Positions 1 through 11,304 of a DNA stretch of 64,000 nucleotides are shown piece by piece. The stretch is from Cololabis saira. Lineage: Eukaryota > Chordata > Actinopteri > Beloniformes > Belonidae. The notes below the pieces were generated by a model. That model did not search any database. It was not told the origin of the DNA and worked only from the letters and a program-made list of their open reading frames with translations. A program made the translations under genes and the position numbers. Location: NCBI RefSeq assembly GCF_033807715.1, contig NC_084590.1, positions 1,336,501-1,400,500 on the forward strand, in the 5' to 3' direction. Within the stretch, counting starts at the first letter, position 1, and every line of letters starts with the position of its first letter.

Positions 1-18
1 TGTAACTACGCCAAAAGT

Positions 19-267
19 ATGTCGGACTCCGTAGGTTTCTCTGGCCCCCTCCCCAATCTGACCAGCGATGACATGTTTAGTCGCATGCTCTCGCTCCGTC
101 GCTGGTTGTATCGGTGGTGTTCAGAAAACGACGTGGCCTTTATTGACAATTGGGAAACGTTCTGGGGAAAGCCCGGTCTGATTAGAAGAGACGGCATTCA
201 TCCCACCCGGGTTGGTGCTGCTCTTGTCTCTAGTAATTTGGCCTGTTTCATTAGACCCTCTCCCTGA
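19..267 (+). pseudogene. L2 ORF1, C-terminal part of SGNH/GDSL-type hydrolase (copy A)
   Basis: This reads as the second half of the esterase-like domain found in ORF1 of CR1/L2 LINEs. The final catalytic block, DGIHPT (about residues 60-65), holds the Asp and His of the SGNH triad. The upstream GDS block is cut off by the window edge; copy G (40429-41160) shows the fuller domain. After SSNL the frame runs into unrelated sequence and stops, where copy G continues. About 29 bp are present here that copy G lacks. In the family the domain is thought to act on lipids or membranes during retrotransposition; that role is not visible here. Confidence 0.7.
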
Positions 268-288
268 CATCGCAGGGTCCAGGCCAGG

Positions 289-1165
289 ATGCAGAGCTGT
301 AGTTTAACACACTTCTCTGCTGCTTCTCGAGGACCAACGCCTGCCAACGAAACTATAAGATTACATGATGTAACTGGTAACTCTAACCAGGTGCCTAGCA
401 AAATAGAAGTGGTTGCAGTTCCCCGCCCTCCACAAGTTCACCAGGTGCGGCGTTATAGAGGCGTTAACCAAAATAATCTTGTAAAAATTAAAACCAATGC
501 ACATTTGGTACCAATAACAGACCGAAAAATTAGATGCGGACTACTAAATATACGATCGTTAAGTTCCAAGTCTCTGTTAGTAAATGATATAATTACAGAG
601 AGTAGGAGTGATGTTTTCTGCTTAACAGAAACATGGTTACAGGAGGAAGAGTATGTTAGTTTGAATGAATCAACTCCGCCCGGCTACTTTAATCATCACA
701 TTCCTAGAAACACGGGCCGAGGCGGAGGAGTCGCAGCAATTTATAACTCCAGTCTCCAAACAAAAATTTAACCTAAGTGCAATTATAATACATTTGAAAG
801 CCTCACGCTTAGTCTGAAATTTCCGAGCTGGAAATCAGAGAAGCCAGTTGTGTTAGTGGTAGTGTATCGGCCCCCTGCTGGCGCTTATCTAGAGTTTTTG
901 TCTGAATTTTCAGATTTCCTTTCTGGATTATTGATCAGTACAGATAAATTCATCATAGTGGGTGATTTTAATATTCATATGGATGTTGAAAGCGATAATC
1001 TTAAATTAGCTTTTAATTCTCTTCTAGAATCAATGGGTTTCTCACAAAAAAGTGGACGGGCCGACGCATTGTTTTGATCATACTCTCGATCTCATTCTCA
1101 CCTACGGTGTTGAAACTGATGATCTGTCGGTGTCACCTGTAAACTCCCTTTTATCCGACCATTAT
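289..1165 (+). pseudogene. L2 endonuclease domain (copy A), broken
   Basis: This is the apurinic-like endonuclease that nicks target DNA for target-primed reverse transcription. Visible motifs in order are LLNIRSL, CLTETW (catalytic Glu), [16 protein letters not shown] and GDFNIHMD (catalytic Asp-Asn). The frame is interrupted by a TAA at about 769, where copy G has GAA. A frameshift near 1055 turns the expected KLDKPTHC block into an early stop. The segment before about 520 links ORF1 to the endonuclease and has no motif I recognise. Confidence 0.8.
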
Positions 1166-1178
1166 TTAATAATTTGAA

Positions 1179-3392
1179 TTGAATGTTGTTGATGTCGAAG
1201 TGCAGGGCAGGAGGTATTATTTTAGCAGATGTTTGTCTGATGAAGCTATTGCTAAATTTAAGGAGGCCATTGCTCATCTTGCGACAGTGGAAAATAGTGA
1301 AGCCTCTACTGAAGCAATAGAGGCCAGTGACCTGGGTTCTACCTCTGATGTTGATGTTGATTTTCTTGTTAGTAACACTGCTGATCTGTTGCACTCAGCT
1401 TTAGATGAAGTTGCTCCTTTTGAAAAGGAGGGTTTCTAGCCACAGGAGCTTAACTCCCTGGTACAATTCAGATATTTGCATGTTGAAACAAAGCGTGTGT
1501 AAAATGGAAAGGAAGTGGCACTCTTGTAAGTCTGTAGACTTCTATTGTGAATGGAAAGATATTCTAATAGTATATAAAAAAGCCATTCGCAAAGCAAGAA
1601 CAGCTTATTATTCAACGTTGATAGAGGATAACAAAAGTAACCCACGTTTTCTGTTTAGCACTGTAGCCAGGCTGACAAAGAGTCACAACTCTGTGGAGCC
1701 GTGCATTCCTGCAGCTCTCAGTAGTGAAGACTTTATGGGCTTCTTTAACAGTAAAATCACGAAAATTAGAGAAGAAATCAACCAGCCGGTTGTGGGCGTT
1801 TCTTCAGCTTTAGCGACTTCCCTAGGCTCTGACTTGACTCTAGACTGTTTTGATCCTATAGACCTCCCTGAGCTGACCTCACTCGTTAATAGAGCTAAGT
1901 CTACCACATGTATGTTAGACCCCATCCCGACTCGACTATTCAAAAATGTTTTTTCTCTTATTGGTGCGACAATACTGGACCAAATCAACCTATCCCTAAG
2001 CTTAGGATATGTACCACAGGTTTTCAAAGTGGCAGTAATTAAACCTTTACTTAAAAAACCTTCTCTTGACCCAGACACCTTAGCTAATTATAGGCCAATT
2101 TCTAACCTTCCATTCGTATCTAAAATTCTGGAAAGGGCAGTTTCAAGCCAGTTATGTGACTATTTGTATAGAAATGATCTGTTTGAAGTCTTTCAGTCAG
2201 GGTTCAGAATGCATCATAGCACAGAGACAGCACTGGTTCGAGTCACGAATGACCTTCTTATGGCCTCAGATAAGGGATTAGTGTCCATATTGGTTCTACT
2301 GGACCTCAGTGCTGCTTTTGACACTGTTGATCAATGCATTTTACTGCACAGGTTAGAGCATGTTGTTTGGATTAAAGGGACAGCTCTACGTTGGTTTAAA
2401 TCATATCTATCTGACAGGCTCCAGTTTGTTCATGTACATGAGGTTTCTTCAGAACAGTCAAGGGTCTGTTATGGTGTTCCGCAGGGTTCAGTGCTAGGGC
2501 CAATCTTGTTTATAAATACATGCAGCCGTTGGGAAGTATAATCCAGAATCACGGCATACACTTTCATTGCTATGCTGATGATACGCAGCTCTATTTGTCT
2601 ATGAAGCCGGATGAGACAGAACCGTTGGTTAAACTTCAGGCATGTCTTAGGGACATCAAGGACTGGATGTCCAGAAATGTCTTGCTTCTAAATTCAGATA
2701 AAACAGAGGTTATCATTCTTGGTCCAGAGCATCTTAGGAAGGGATTAGATGGTGTTGCGATGGCTTCCAGTGCAACGGTGAGAAACCTTGGTGTTGTTAT
2801 CGATCAGGATTTGTCGTTTAAACCATATGTTAATCAGGTTTGTAAAATAGCGTTTTTCCATCTCCGTAATATTGCAAAAATTAGGAAAATCCTCTCGCAG
2901 AGTGATGCAGAAAAACTAGTTCATGCGTTTGTATCTTCTAGACTGGATTACTGTAATGTGTTGTTAGCAGGATGTCCAAGTAATTTGCTGAATAGGCTCC
3001 AGCTGATCCAGAATGCAGCAGCACGAGTGCTGACAGGAATCAGCAGGAGAGACCACGTCTCTCCAGTGTTAGCGTCGCTCCATTGGCTACCTGTAAAATT
3101 CAGAATTCAATTTAAAATTGTATTACTTGCATATAAAGCCCAAAACGGCTTAGCTCCGCAGTATTTACAAGATTTGATAGTGCCTTATGTTCCTGGCAGA
3201 GCTCTCCGCTCCCAGGGTGCAGGTTTACTCGTAGTTCCTAGAGTATCTAAATGTAGATTTGGAGGGCGGGCGTTCTGCTATCAGGCACCATTACTTTGGA
3301 ACCAACTTCCAATCTGGGTTAAGGAGGCTGACACCACCTCCACCTTTAAAACTAAACTTAAAACCTTTCTGTTTAGTAAAGCCTATAGTTAG
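1179..3392 (+). pseudogene. L2 reverse transcriptase and C-terminal region (copy A), frameshifted
   Basis: RT motifs appear in order: [15 protein letters not shown] (about 2090), LDLSAAFDTVD (about 2300), [10 protein letters not shown] (about 2470), YADDTQL (about 2570; catalytic Asp pair present), LNSDKTEV, then the C-terminal block with LHWLPVKFRIQFK and the ending FLFSKAYS. A small lesion at about 2505-2515 changes the expected [10 protein letters not shown] region and splits the domain into two reading frames (1405-2541 and 2520-3392). A further break near 1405-1440 separates the linker from the endonuclease. The rest of the 3' half is well preserved. Confidence 0.85.
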
Positions 3393-4275
3393 TGTTTAGT
3401 AAACCTCTAGCTGGTTTTGGTAAATCTCTAGGTAGTGTAAACTCTAGTGTGTTAGAGTCAGTAGTCATAGTTGCAGCTATAGAACAAAACTATAATAAAT
3501 AGTCTCAAATATAGCTTCGCGGTAGATATGCTGCTTTAGGCTTATGCTGCAGGGGGGCACCGACATGATCCGCTGGGCGGTGCCTCTCACCCTTCTTCTC
3601 CTCTCCTTTTCCCTGCCTCTCTTCTCCATTACCATTTTTATTTATTATAAATATCTCATAGCTATCATTTTTGTCCATCGTTCCTGTAGTTTCTTGTGCC
3701 GGTCCCCCTTTTTTCTCTTTTGTGCATGTTTGCAGGCTGGAGCCTCGGGAGCTGCGTTCTGGCCTGTGTTCCCGCCCCCCCCCCCCCATCCCCGGTCATC
3801 CCGCTGCTGCTTCCACCTGCCTACGTGGATGTCTGCTGTTGCTGCTTCCGCCTGCCTGCACCCCCCCCACCCCCCCCCCCCCCTCTGGTCATCCCGCTGC
3901 TGCTTCCACATGACTGTTGTGTGCTGCTGACCCCCCCCCCCCCCCCCCCAAATCTGGTCATCCCACTGCTGCTTCCACCTGCCTGCTGTGTGCTGCTGAC
4001 GTCCCTGACTCCCCCAGTCTGGCCTTCGGCAGGAGGGTCCCCCCTTATGAGCCTGGTCCTGCTCAAGGTTTCTTCCCTCCTAAAGGGGAGTTATTCCTTG
4101 CCACTGTTTGGCTTAAGGCTTTTCTCCCACTATGGGAGTTTTTACCTGCCATTGTTTATGTAATAATTGCTCGGGGGTTTATGTTTATGTTCATGTTCAT
4201 GTTCTGGATCTCTGGAAAGCGTCTAGAGACAACATCTGTTGTATTAGACAAGATAAAATTGAATCAATTGAATTC
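3393..4275 (+). repeat. L2 3' UTR with internal minisatellite (copy A)
   Basis: This is the non-coding tail of copy A. At 3780-4010 it holds a short minisatellite of roughly 60-bp units (GGTCATCCCGCTGCTGCTTCC plus a C-run); the same array appears inverted at 58950-59160. The end is a degenerate run of ATTGAATC/AATTG motifs, the family's tail. Proline-rich reading frames here are by-products of the C-runs. Confidence 0.8.
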
Positions 4276-5092
4276 ACTTTATGACACTTTTTTTGCAAAG
4301 TTCACAATTCGAGTTGTCATAACAAATACACCATTCTGACAAAATGTAAACTTTTCAAAAAGATGCTGCATATTTGACTCAGTAACACTTGAATAATGGA
4401 GAAAAAGAAGTTTACGTCGGTAAATTTGAAAGACTGACTTCTCGGTCATGTAACTGAAAGGGTGTGTGTAGAAGCTAATGCTGACATTTTTTGGGAATCC
4501 CGTGGATGGGAATCAAGTTCACTGGTCATCATGGGATTGGGACGGGACAGGAAAAAAGGTCAACGGGAGCGGGCAGGACTGGGAATTGTAATAACAATAG
4601 GTCAGGTTTTTACAATTGTTTTTAAATGAAAGACTCCAACTAAACAGGGGAGTGGGATGGATGAGACGTCATTCTTCTGGAATTGGGATGGGATGGCATT
4701 TTTTTAAAACTCGGTCATGGGATTGGGATGGGACAGGATTATTTTAGTGGGAGTTGGATGGGACAGGAGTGAAAATACACTCCTGTGTCACCCTCTAACA
4801 CATACCCTTTTTCCCTTACAAAAATAATATAGCAAAAGATAGAACAAATTTGAAATTATCACCTTCATACCAGTAAACTTAAATTTCAGCCTGTCATTTT
4901 AGAAAAATATACTTGTCACAAAAAAAGAGAATCACTGTGCACAAATGAAAGTAATAATACAGTATCTGTAAGCTTAAATGTCACTAATAACATGAAATGA
5001 TGTTTTTAACAACATTAATGACAACATTCATCAAGATTCCTTCACATGCTCTGTCAAGTCAATGATGGTGTCATGTCAGTCTCATCACCCTT
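4276..5092. other. No gene seen; GGGA-rich and AT-rich intergenic sequence
   Basis: 4480-4790 is unusually rich in GGGAT/GGGAC words, such as GGGATTGGGACGGGACAGG, repeated irregularly; it may be a decayed repeat. The remainder is AT-rich. I see no splice-bounded open frame. Confidence 0.5.
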
Positions 5093-5102
5093 CAAATAAA
5101 GT
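5093..5102. repeat. Target-site duplication of Rex3, left copy
   Basis: CAAATAAAGT, identical to the copy at 8294-8303 on the other side of the element. Confidence 0.85.
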
Positions 5103-5164
5103 CCATCCATCCATCCATCCATCCATCCATCCATCCATCCATCCATCCATCCATCGTCCGCCGC

Positions 5165-8133
5165 TTATACATTCCCGGGTCGCGGGGGCAGCAGCCTCAG
5201 CAGAGATGCCCAGACTTCCTTCACCCCAGACACTTCCTCCAGCTCCTCCGAGGGGAGTCCGAGGCGTTCCCAGGCCAGCCGAGAGACATAGTCTCTCCAG
5301 CGTGTCCTGGGTCTTCCCCGGGGTCTCCTCCCGGGGGGACATGCCTGGAAAACATCCCTAGGGAGGCGTCCAGGAAGCATCCGATACAGATGCCCAAGCC
5401 ACGTCAGCTGACTCCTCTCAATGTGAAGGAGTAGCGGCTCGACTCCGAGCTCCTCCTGGGTGACCGAACTCCTCACCCTATCTCTAAGGGAGCGTCCAGC
5501 CACCCTGCGGAGGAAACTCATCTCGGCCGCTTGTATCCGCGATCTTGTCCTTTTGGTCACTACCCAAAGTTCATGACCTTAGGTGAGGGTAGATGCGTAG
5601 ATTGTCCGGTAAATCGAGAGCTTCGCCTTTCGACTCAGTTCCTTCTTCACCACGACGGTCCGGTACATCGACCGCATAACTGCGGACGCTGCACCGATCC
5701 GTCTGGCAATCTCCCACTCCATCGTTCCCTCACTCGTGAACAAGACCCTGAGATACTTGAACTCCTCCACCTGAGGCAGGACTTCTCCACCCCTTTCCCG
5801 GTGGAGAACCATGGCCTCGGTCTTGGAGGTGCTGATTCTCATCCCTGCCGCGTCGCACTCGGCCGCAAACCACCCCAGCACATGCTGAAGGTCCCGGTCC
5901 GATGAAGCCAACAGGACAACGTCATCCGCAAAAAGCAGAGACGAAATCCTGTGGTTCCCAAACCGGATCCCCTCCGGCCCCTGGCTGCACCTAGAAATCC
6001 TGTCCATAAAAATTATGAACAGGACCGGTGACAAAGGGCAGCCCTGCCGGAGTCCAACATGCACCGGGAACAAGTCTGATCTACTACCGGCAATGCGAAC
6101 CAGACTCCTGCTCCAATCATACAGAGACCGGACAGCCCTTAATAGAGGGCCCAGGACTACATACTCACGAGCGCCCCCCACAGAATGGCACGAGGGACAC
6201 GGTCAAATGCCTTCTCCAGATTCACAAAGCACATGTAGACTGGTTGGGCAAATTCCCATGAACCCTCGAGCACCCTGCGGAGGGTATAGAGTTGGTCCAG
6301 TGTTCCGCGACCGGGATGAAAACCGCATTGTTCCTCCTGAATCCGAGGTTCAACTATCGGCCGTATTCTCCTCTCCAGTACCTTGGCGTAGACTTTCCCG
6401 GGGAGGCTGAGAAGTGTGATCCCCCTATAGTTGGAACACACTCTCGAGTCCCCCTTTTTAAACAGAGGGACCACCCCTGCCCTGGTTTGCCACACCAGCG
6501 GTACTGTCCCCTTCTTCCATGCAATGTCACAGAGGCTTGTCAACCAAGACAGCCCTACGACATCCAGAGACTTGAGGTACTCAGGGCGAATCTCATCCAC
6601 CTCCGGTGCCACTGAGGAGCTTATGAACCACCTCAGTGACCTCGGCCTGGGTGATGGATGAGCATGCCCCAGAGTCCCCACTCTCTGCTTCCTCAGTGGA
6701 AGGCATGTCAGTCGGGTTGAGTAGATCCTCGAAGTATTCCTTCCACCGTCCGACGATGTCCCCAGTCGAGGTCAACAGCTCCCCACCCACAACGTAAACG
6801 GTGCCGTCAGAGAACTGCTTCCCCCTTCTGAGGCACCGAACGGCTCCTCCCAGACCTGATGGCATCCTGTACTTCCGGTGTCCAGCACCGGGTTCTAGGA
6901 TTGCCGCCACGACAGGCCCCCGGAGACCTTGCGACCACAACTTCGAGCCGCCGCATCGACAATGGAGACAGAGAACATTGTCCACTCGGACTCGATGTCC
7001 CCCGCCTCCCCCGGGATCTGAGAGAAGCTCTCCCGGTGGTGGGAGTTGAAGATGTCCCTGACAGAGGGCTCGGCCAGATGTTCCCAACAGACCCTCACAA
7101 TCCGTTTGGGTCTGCCCGGTCTGTCCAACCTCCCCCTCCGCCAGCGCATCCAACTCACCACCAGGTGGTGATCAGTTGACAGCTCAGCCCCTCTCTTCAC
7201 CCGAGTGTCCAAGACATGCGGTCGAAGGTCAGATGAAACAACAACAAAGTCGATCATTGACCTCCAGCCTAGGGTGTCCTGGTGCCACGTGCACTGATGG
7301 ACACCCTTATGCTTGAACATGGTGTTCGTTATGGACAAACTGACTAGCACAGAAGTCCAACAACAAAACACCGCTCAGGTTCAGATCGGGGAGGCCGTTC
7401 CTCCCAATCACGCCTCTCCAGGTATCACTGTCATTGCCCACGTGAGCGTTGAAGTCCCCCAGTAGAACAATGGAGTCCCCACTTGGAGCACTATCCAGTA
7501 CTCCTCCCAGGGACCTCAAGAAGGCCGGGTACACCGCACTGCTGTTCGGCCCGTAGGCACAATCAACAGTGAGAGACCTTTTCCCGACCCGAAGGCGCAG
7601 GGAAGTGACCCTATAGTTCACCGGGGTGAACTCCAACACATGGCGACTGAGCTGAGGGGCTATAACCAAGCCCACACCAGCCCGCTGCCTCTCACCCTGG
7701 GCAACTCCAGAGTAGTGGAGGGTCCAGCCCCTTTCAAGGAGCTGAGTTCCAGAGCCCAAGCTATGTGTGGAGGTGAGCCCGACTATCTCTAGTCGGTATC
7801 CCTCAACCTCACGCACAAGCTCCGGCTCCTCCCCCCCAGCGAGGTGACATTCCATGTCCCCACTGTGAGGGTTTCGGTCCAGGGATTGGGTCGTCCAGGC
7901 ACCCCGCCACGACTGCTACCCAGTCCACATGGCACCAGCTTGTCATGGAACTTCCTGCGGGTGGTGGGCCTACGGGAAGGCGGGCCCACGTCGCCATTTC
8001 GGGCTGAGCCCGGCCAGGTCCCACGGGCAAAGACCCGGCCACCAGGCGCTCGCCCACGAGTCCCAACCCCAGGGCGGGGCCCTGGTGATACCGATCCGGG
8101 CGACGTAACGGTCCTTTGTTTTTTCTTCACCAT
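5165..8133 (-). pseudogene. Rex3 endonuclease-reverse transcriptase, multiply frameshifted
   Basis: Read on the - strand from 8133, the blocks are WNVTSLGG (start of endonuclease), [12 protein letters not shown] (about 7430), an STDHHLVVS block (about 7170; catalytic Asp-His), YRGITLLSLPGK (about 6420), NLEKAFDRVPR (about 6220), LFADDVVLL (about 5930; RT active site) and a basic C-terminal region with LHIERSQLTWLGHLYRM near 5400. These lie in at least six separate open stretches joined by frameshifts at about 7840, 7340, 7120, 6640, 6170 and 5570. The order and spacing match one RTE open reading frame of about 1000 residues. Confidence 0.88.
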
Positions 8134-8138
8134 GTCAA

Positions 8139-8293
8139 GCTTGTGAACCGCTCTTAGTCTGGCCCGTCACCTAGGACCTGTTTGCAATGGGAGATCCTAA
8201 CAGGGGCGTAATGCCCCCGACAACATAGCTCCTAGGATCACTCGGGCACACAAACCCCTCCACCACAGTAAGGTGGCGGTTCAAGGAGGGGTA
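8139..8293 (-). other. Rex3 5' leader with predicted stem structure
   Basis: The leader begins with CCCC and CCGCCACC blocks that face GGTGG and GGGG blocks about 20 nt later (8293-8245 on the - strand). This would give a compact hairpin right at the 5' end. Some RTE elements carry self-cleaving ribozymes at this position, but I could not fit this sequence to that fold, so only the stem is claimed. Confidence 0.4.
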
Positions 8294-8303
8294 CAAATAA
8301 AGT
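8294..8303. repeat. Target-site duplication of Rex3, right copy
   Basis: CAAATAAAGT, identical to 5093-5102. It abuts the element's 5' leader. Confidence 0.85.
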
Positions 8304-8407
8304 GTTACTGCTAATGTTAACATTAGGGAAGGAAGCTGGGCTATACGCCATAATTTAACCAGTCAAATTTAGATGATTTTGGAATTGCTATGTTCTGTTC
8401 TAAATAG

Positions 8408-8560
8408 ATGATAAGACTACAGAGGCCCCAACTGTCAAAGCTGCCGTGGACACCCTGAGAAAAGAAAGGGACAAGTGGAAAGCACGTGCTGAGTTCCTGG
8501 AGGAAAAACTTTCAGATGTCACATCAGAACGTGATATTTGCAGGACTCAGCTCTCTGGTG
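8408..8560 (+). CDS. CCDC106-like gene, coiled-coil exon
   Basis: A candidate internal exon with an AG acceptor at 8406-8407 and a GTGAGT donor at 8561. Its frame (codon 1 completed by AT at 8408-8409) reads DDKTTEAPTVKAAVDTL, then RKERDKWKARAEFLEEKL, then SDVTSERDICRTQLSG, a heptad-rich charged helix typical of a coiled coil. It ends in phase 1 with a spare G, which joins exactly in frame to the exon at 13428 to give a Gly-Val-Gly-Gly junction. This helix followed by the C-terminal domain downstream resembles the CCDC106 family, which is expanded in fish. The upstream coding exon and promoter are not identifiable here. The identification is from memory of the family, not a search. Confidence 0.6.
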
Positions 8561-8820
8561 GTGAGTGAACATTCTAGGCTACTTTCAGGATACTTAAATA
8601 AAATGGTCTTGGTATATTAGCACTGATATAAAAGAGTGAGTATGAATATGGCTGAGAGAAAAAAAAAATCATGCCATTCCACTCATCTAATAGTTGAGCG
8701 GAGGCTTTCTTTTTACCAAGAAAAAACTGTGATTTTCACACACAAATACCAAGACCATTTTATGGTGTTCAGCTTTATTATTGCTATGCATTTTGCAACG
8801 TAAGAGATCCAGACCTTCAC

Positions 8821-8911
8821 TGGGTCATGTTCTGGGTATGGGTCTCTGGAAAGCGTCTAGAGACAACTCTGTTGTATTAGACGCTATATAAATAAAATTG
8901 AATTGAATTGA
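8821..8911 (+). mobile_element. L2 3'-end fragment
   Basis: It matches the last 90 bp of the L2 3' UTR (GGTCATGTTCTGGG, then TCTGGAAAGCGTCTAGAG) and ends in the AATTGAATTGAA tail. It lies within the intron of the CCDC106-like gene. Confidence 0.8.
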
Positions 8912-9944
8912 AACTTGACGTGATGAAGCTCTGCTGCCCCTGCTAGCTTTGAGGGTGTCACCAGACATAAAACCTGTTTTCTCTGTATTTTGAAGGTAGA
9001 CGCTTAGATTTATTAGGAATTCGTGTGAAAAAAATTATAATAGGTAAGAATTACAGTACATCAAAAATATGTGGTTATAATGGGAGTCAATGGGGCAAAT
9101 TTGGACATGAAGGTAAAGAGTGTTTTTAAGTTTTTTTAATTTTTTAAATGAACTCTCATTGTTCCAAAAATAATAATGCATCAAAATCAATGTTATCAAT
9201 TATTGACTTAGTCAATGCTGTAATATGTTTCACTTTGAACCTCATTTTTGAAAATATTGCATATTTTGTGATTTTCCTATTGAAAAAATCAGGAGTTGTA
9301 AAAAAGAATATTTAAAGATTATAATAAATTTATTTCACTTTTATGAGAGGGTAGTCAATGAGGCAAATTTGGACATAAGGGTAAAAAGTGTATATTAATT
9401 TTAAGGGATGCTCGAGGGTTAAAGAATGATGGGTGTGTACGCTGTGGGTGCGAAAGTTGTGTCATAGACTGCGTTTATGCACTCAATAACCCTTTTAAAA
9501 CCCGAATATTGGCAATAACCCGAATTTGCACGGCCATGTAAACACCAATAACCCCTTTGAATAACCGAATTTGCTCATATTCGGGTTTTTAAAAACCCCA
9601 ATATGACCCCTGGGTTACTCCTTTTAAAACCCAAATATTGGGTCATGTAAACTCGGGATATCCCCATCAAACAGAACAGGAATTTGTTTTCTGCGCATGC
9701 TCTGTTCGCAAGGAATCCTGGTCTTTTGAGTCCAGAAAGTTCTTATAAAACACGGCGAAACGCAAGACCAGGAGGAAACTAATCACTTCATAAATGTAAT
9801 GAAGGATATGAACATTTCTGCATTTGTAGACGGTAGAAAGTACCGGGATAGCGAGATTTACAAGAAGGTGAGCGAAAAGTTGCACGAAGCAGCATTTGTT
9901 TTGAATTTGGAAGCGGAAATGACGCTAATTGCGAAATTTATGCC
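8912..9944. other. No gene seen; intron sequence with an AACCCGAAT-type decayed repeat
   Basis: 9465-9660 reiterates ATAACCCGAAT/AAAACCC motifs on both strands and looks like a small degraded DNA-transposon derivative. The rest is AT-rich without an open frame. Confidence 0.4.
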
Positions 9945-10440
9945 ATTCCTTCGGCAGTTAATTCAGCCCGAACCGTAACATTCCCCCAAGTGTGTTATAC
10001 ATCAAAATGTGCGTCTCCATCCTCCGACACCACGCATTACTTTTCTCTTTCAAAAGCGTTACCGTGGCGACGCTAGACGCCAAAAAGCGCGCCCACCCTT
10101 CATCTGATTGGTTCAGACAGAAAAAACTTTGCGCCTCAAGCCCCACAATACGGTTTGACGTACATGAACGAAAATCGGTACACACCTGTATCATGTCGCA
10201 ACTTAGTCTCTTGGCGCCATGGCCGAAACCGAACAGGAAGTCGGCCATTTTGAACATTCTGAATTAATCGCGTAATTTTGGAGCAATATATGCAATTCCT
10301 TTGAGAATTAATACGGCCCGAACCGTATCGTGAACCCAGATGTGTTATACATCAAAATCTGCGTCTCCATCCTGCGACTACGCGCATTACTTTTTAAAGT
10401 GAGTGCGAGGGCCCGTTCATCGCTGCTTGTTGGTTATTAT
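9945..10440 (+). repeat. 348-bp-family repeat (GGGCCC-ended), one unit and part of a second
   Basis: It contains the diagnostic blocks GCCCGAACCGTAA, GTGTTATACATCAAAATGTG, GCGACGCTAGACGCCAAAAA and CCCCACAATACGGTTTGACG. The first blocks recur at about 10315, so it is slightly more than one unit. It ends with GCGAGGGCCCGTTCATCGC. The same unit is found at 29380-31740, 34157-34600 and 39040-39535. Confidence 0.75.
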
Positions 10441-10975
10441 AATCCTTTCATTTTTGAGTTCAACAGTCTTATGGCCTGGGGGATGAAGCTGTTGCAGAAT
10501 CTAGCTGTTCAGCATCTCCCGCTGCAGAACCTCCTGCCAGAGTTGAGCAGTGTGAACAGTCCATGGTGTGGATGTGTGGAGTCTCTGATGATGCTGTTTG
10601 CGCTCGTCAGACAGCGCATGTTTCCCATGTCCAGGATGGAGGGCAGAGAGGTCCCGATGATCTTCTCTGCCGTCCTCACCACTCTCTGGAGGCATTTCCA
10701 GTCCGCTGCTGTGCAGCTGCTGCGCCACACAGAGATACAGTTGGTCATGATGGACTGGATTGTGCTCCTGTAGAAGATGCTGAGGATGGGAGGGGGGAGA
10801 CAGGATCTCTTCATCCTGCGTAGGAAGTGCATGCGCTGCTGTGCTCTCTTCACCAGAGATCCTGTGTTTTCTGTCCAGGTTAGGGAGTTGGTGATGTGCA
10901 CTCCCAGGAACTTTGTGCTCTCCACCACCTCCACTGCTGAGTTGTTGATATGCAGCTGAGTGTGTTTGGGCTGCT
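10440..10975 (-). mobile_element. Rex1/Babar-like LINE, C-terminal fragment
   Basis: On the - strand it reads the end of an RT ORF: VESTKFLGVHIT, then QRMHFLRRMKRSCLPP, then SIFYRSTIQSIMTNCISVW, and downstream THPHHGLFTLLNSGRRF, followed after a stop by RFCNSFIPQAIRLLNS. This block order is typical of the C-terminus of Rex1-like (CR1-group) elements. It is truncated at the 5' side and interrupted by one stop near 10509. Confidence 0.75.
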
Positions 10976-11304
10976 TCTTTCTGAAGCAAGTAGATCAATC
11001 ACTCATAAAAAGCTGACAGGGCTTGAAATTAACTTTTTGACCTACTAGCCAAGTGGCTAGTAGATGAAAAAAGTTATTAGCCAAACAGATTTTTTACTAG
11101 CCAAAACCAAAACGTTGCTTTATTAGTCACTACATCACTAGTATATAGCAGCCACCATATTACAGCCATCCTGTTTTTCTATACGCTACAATTATCATTC
11201 AGTAGTGTACTACTATAATATTGGTAGAAAATGAGATTGCATGATGTGATCTTGTAAAATTGTATTTCAGTAGTCGCCTACTTAATTGTAAATGTAAACA
11301 TTTA

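Larger units (their letters stand above)
1..4275 (+). mobile_element. L2-clade LINE, copy A (5' end beyond window)
   Basis: A non-LTR retrotransposon whose parts lie in the expected order: the end of an SGNH-hydrolase ORF1, an apurinic-type endonuclease, a reverse transcriptase with its C-terminal region, then a long 3' UTR ending in a degenerate ATTGAATTC-type tail. At least seven other copies or tails of this family lie in the window and let its defects be read by comparison. Copy A carries in-frame stops and frameshifts, so it is dead. The assignment to the L2/CR1 group rests on RT motifs (SAAFDTVD, YADDTQL) and the C-terminal block LHWLPVKFRIQFK. The true 5' end lies outside the window. 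Confidence 0.9.
5103..8293 (-). mobile_element. Full-length Rex3 (RTE-clade) LINE with target-site duplication
   Basis: A 3.19-kb non-LTR element on the - strand. Its 3' end, on the left, is the tetranucleotide tail CATC (GATG when read 5'-3'), at about 5103-5155. Its 5' end at 8293 starts with the GTACCCCTCC leader. Both ends are bordered by the 10-bp direct repeat CAAATAAAGT (5093-5102 and 8294-8303), which marks the insertion exactly. The coding content is endonuclease then RT of RTE type. A GATG tail is characteristic of Rex3. The coding region is split over several frames, so the copy is inactive. Confidence 0.92.

Noticed and set aside
3544..4163. Proline-rich frames near the end of L2 copy A
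   Set aside because: They are translations of C-runs in the L2 3' UTR and recur at other L2 tails on the matching strand.
8139..8293. HDV-like ribozyme at the Rex3 5' end
   Set aside because: Only a simple stem could be fitted by eye; the double-pseudoknot pairing could not be assigned.
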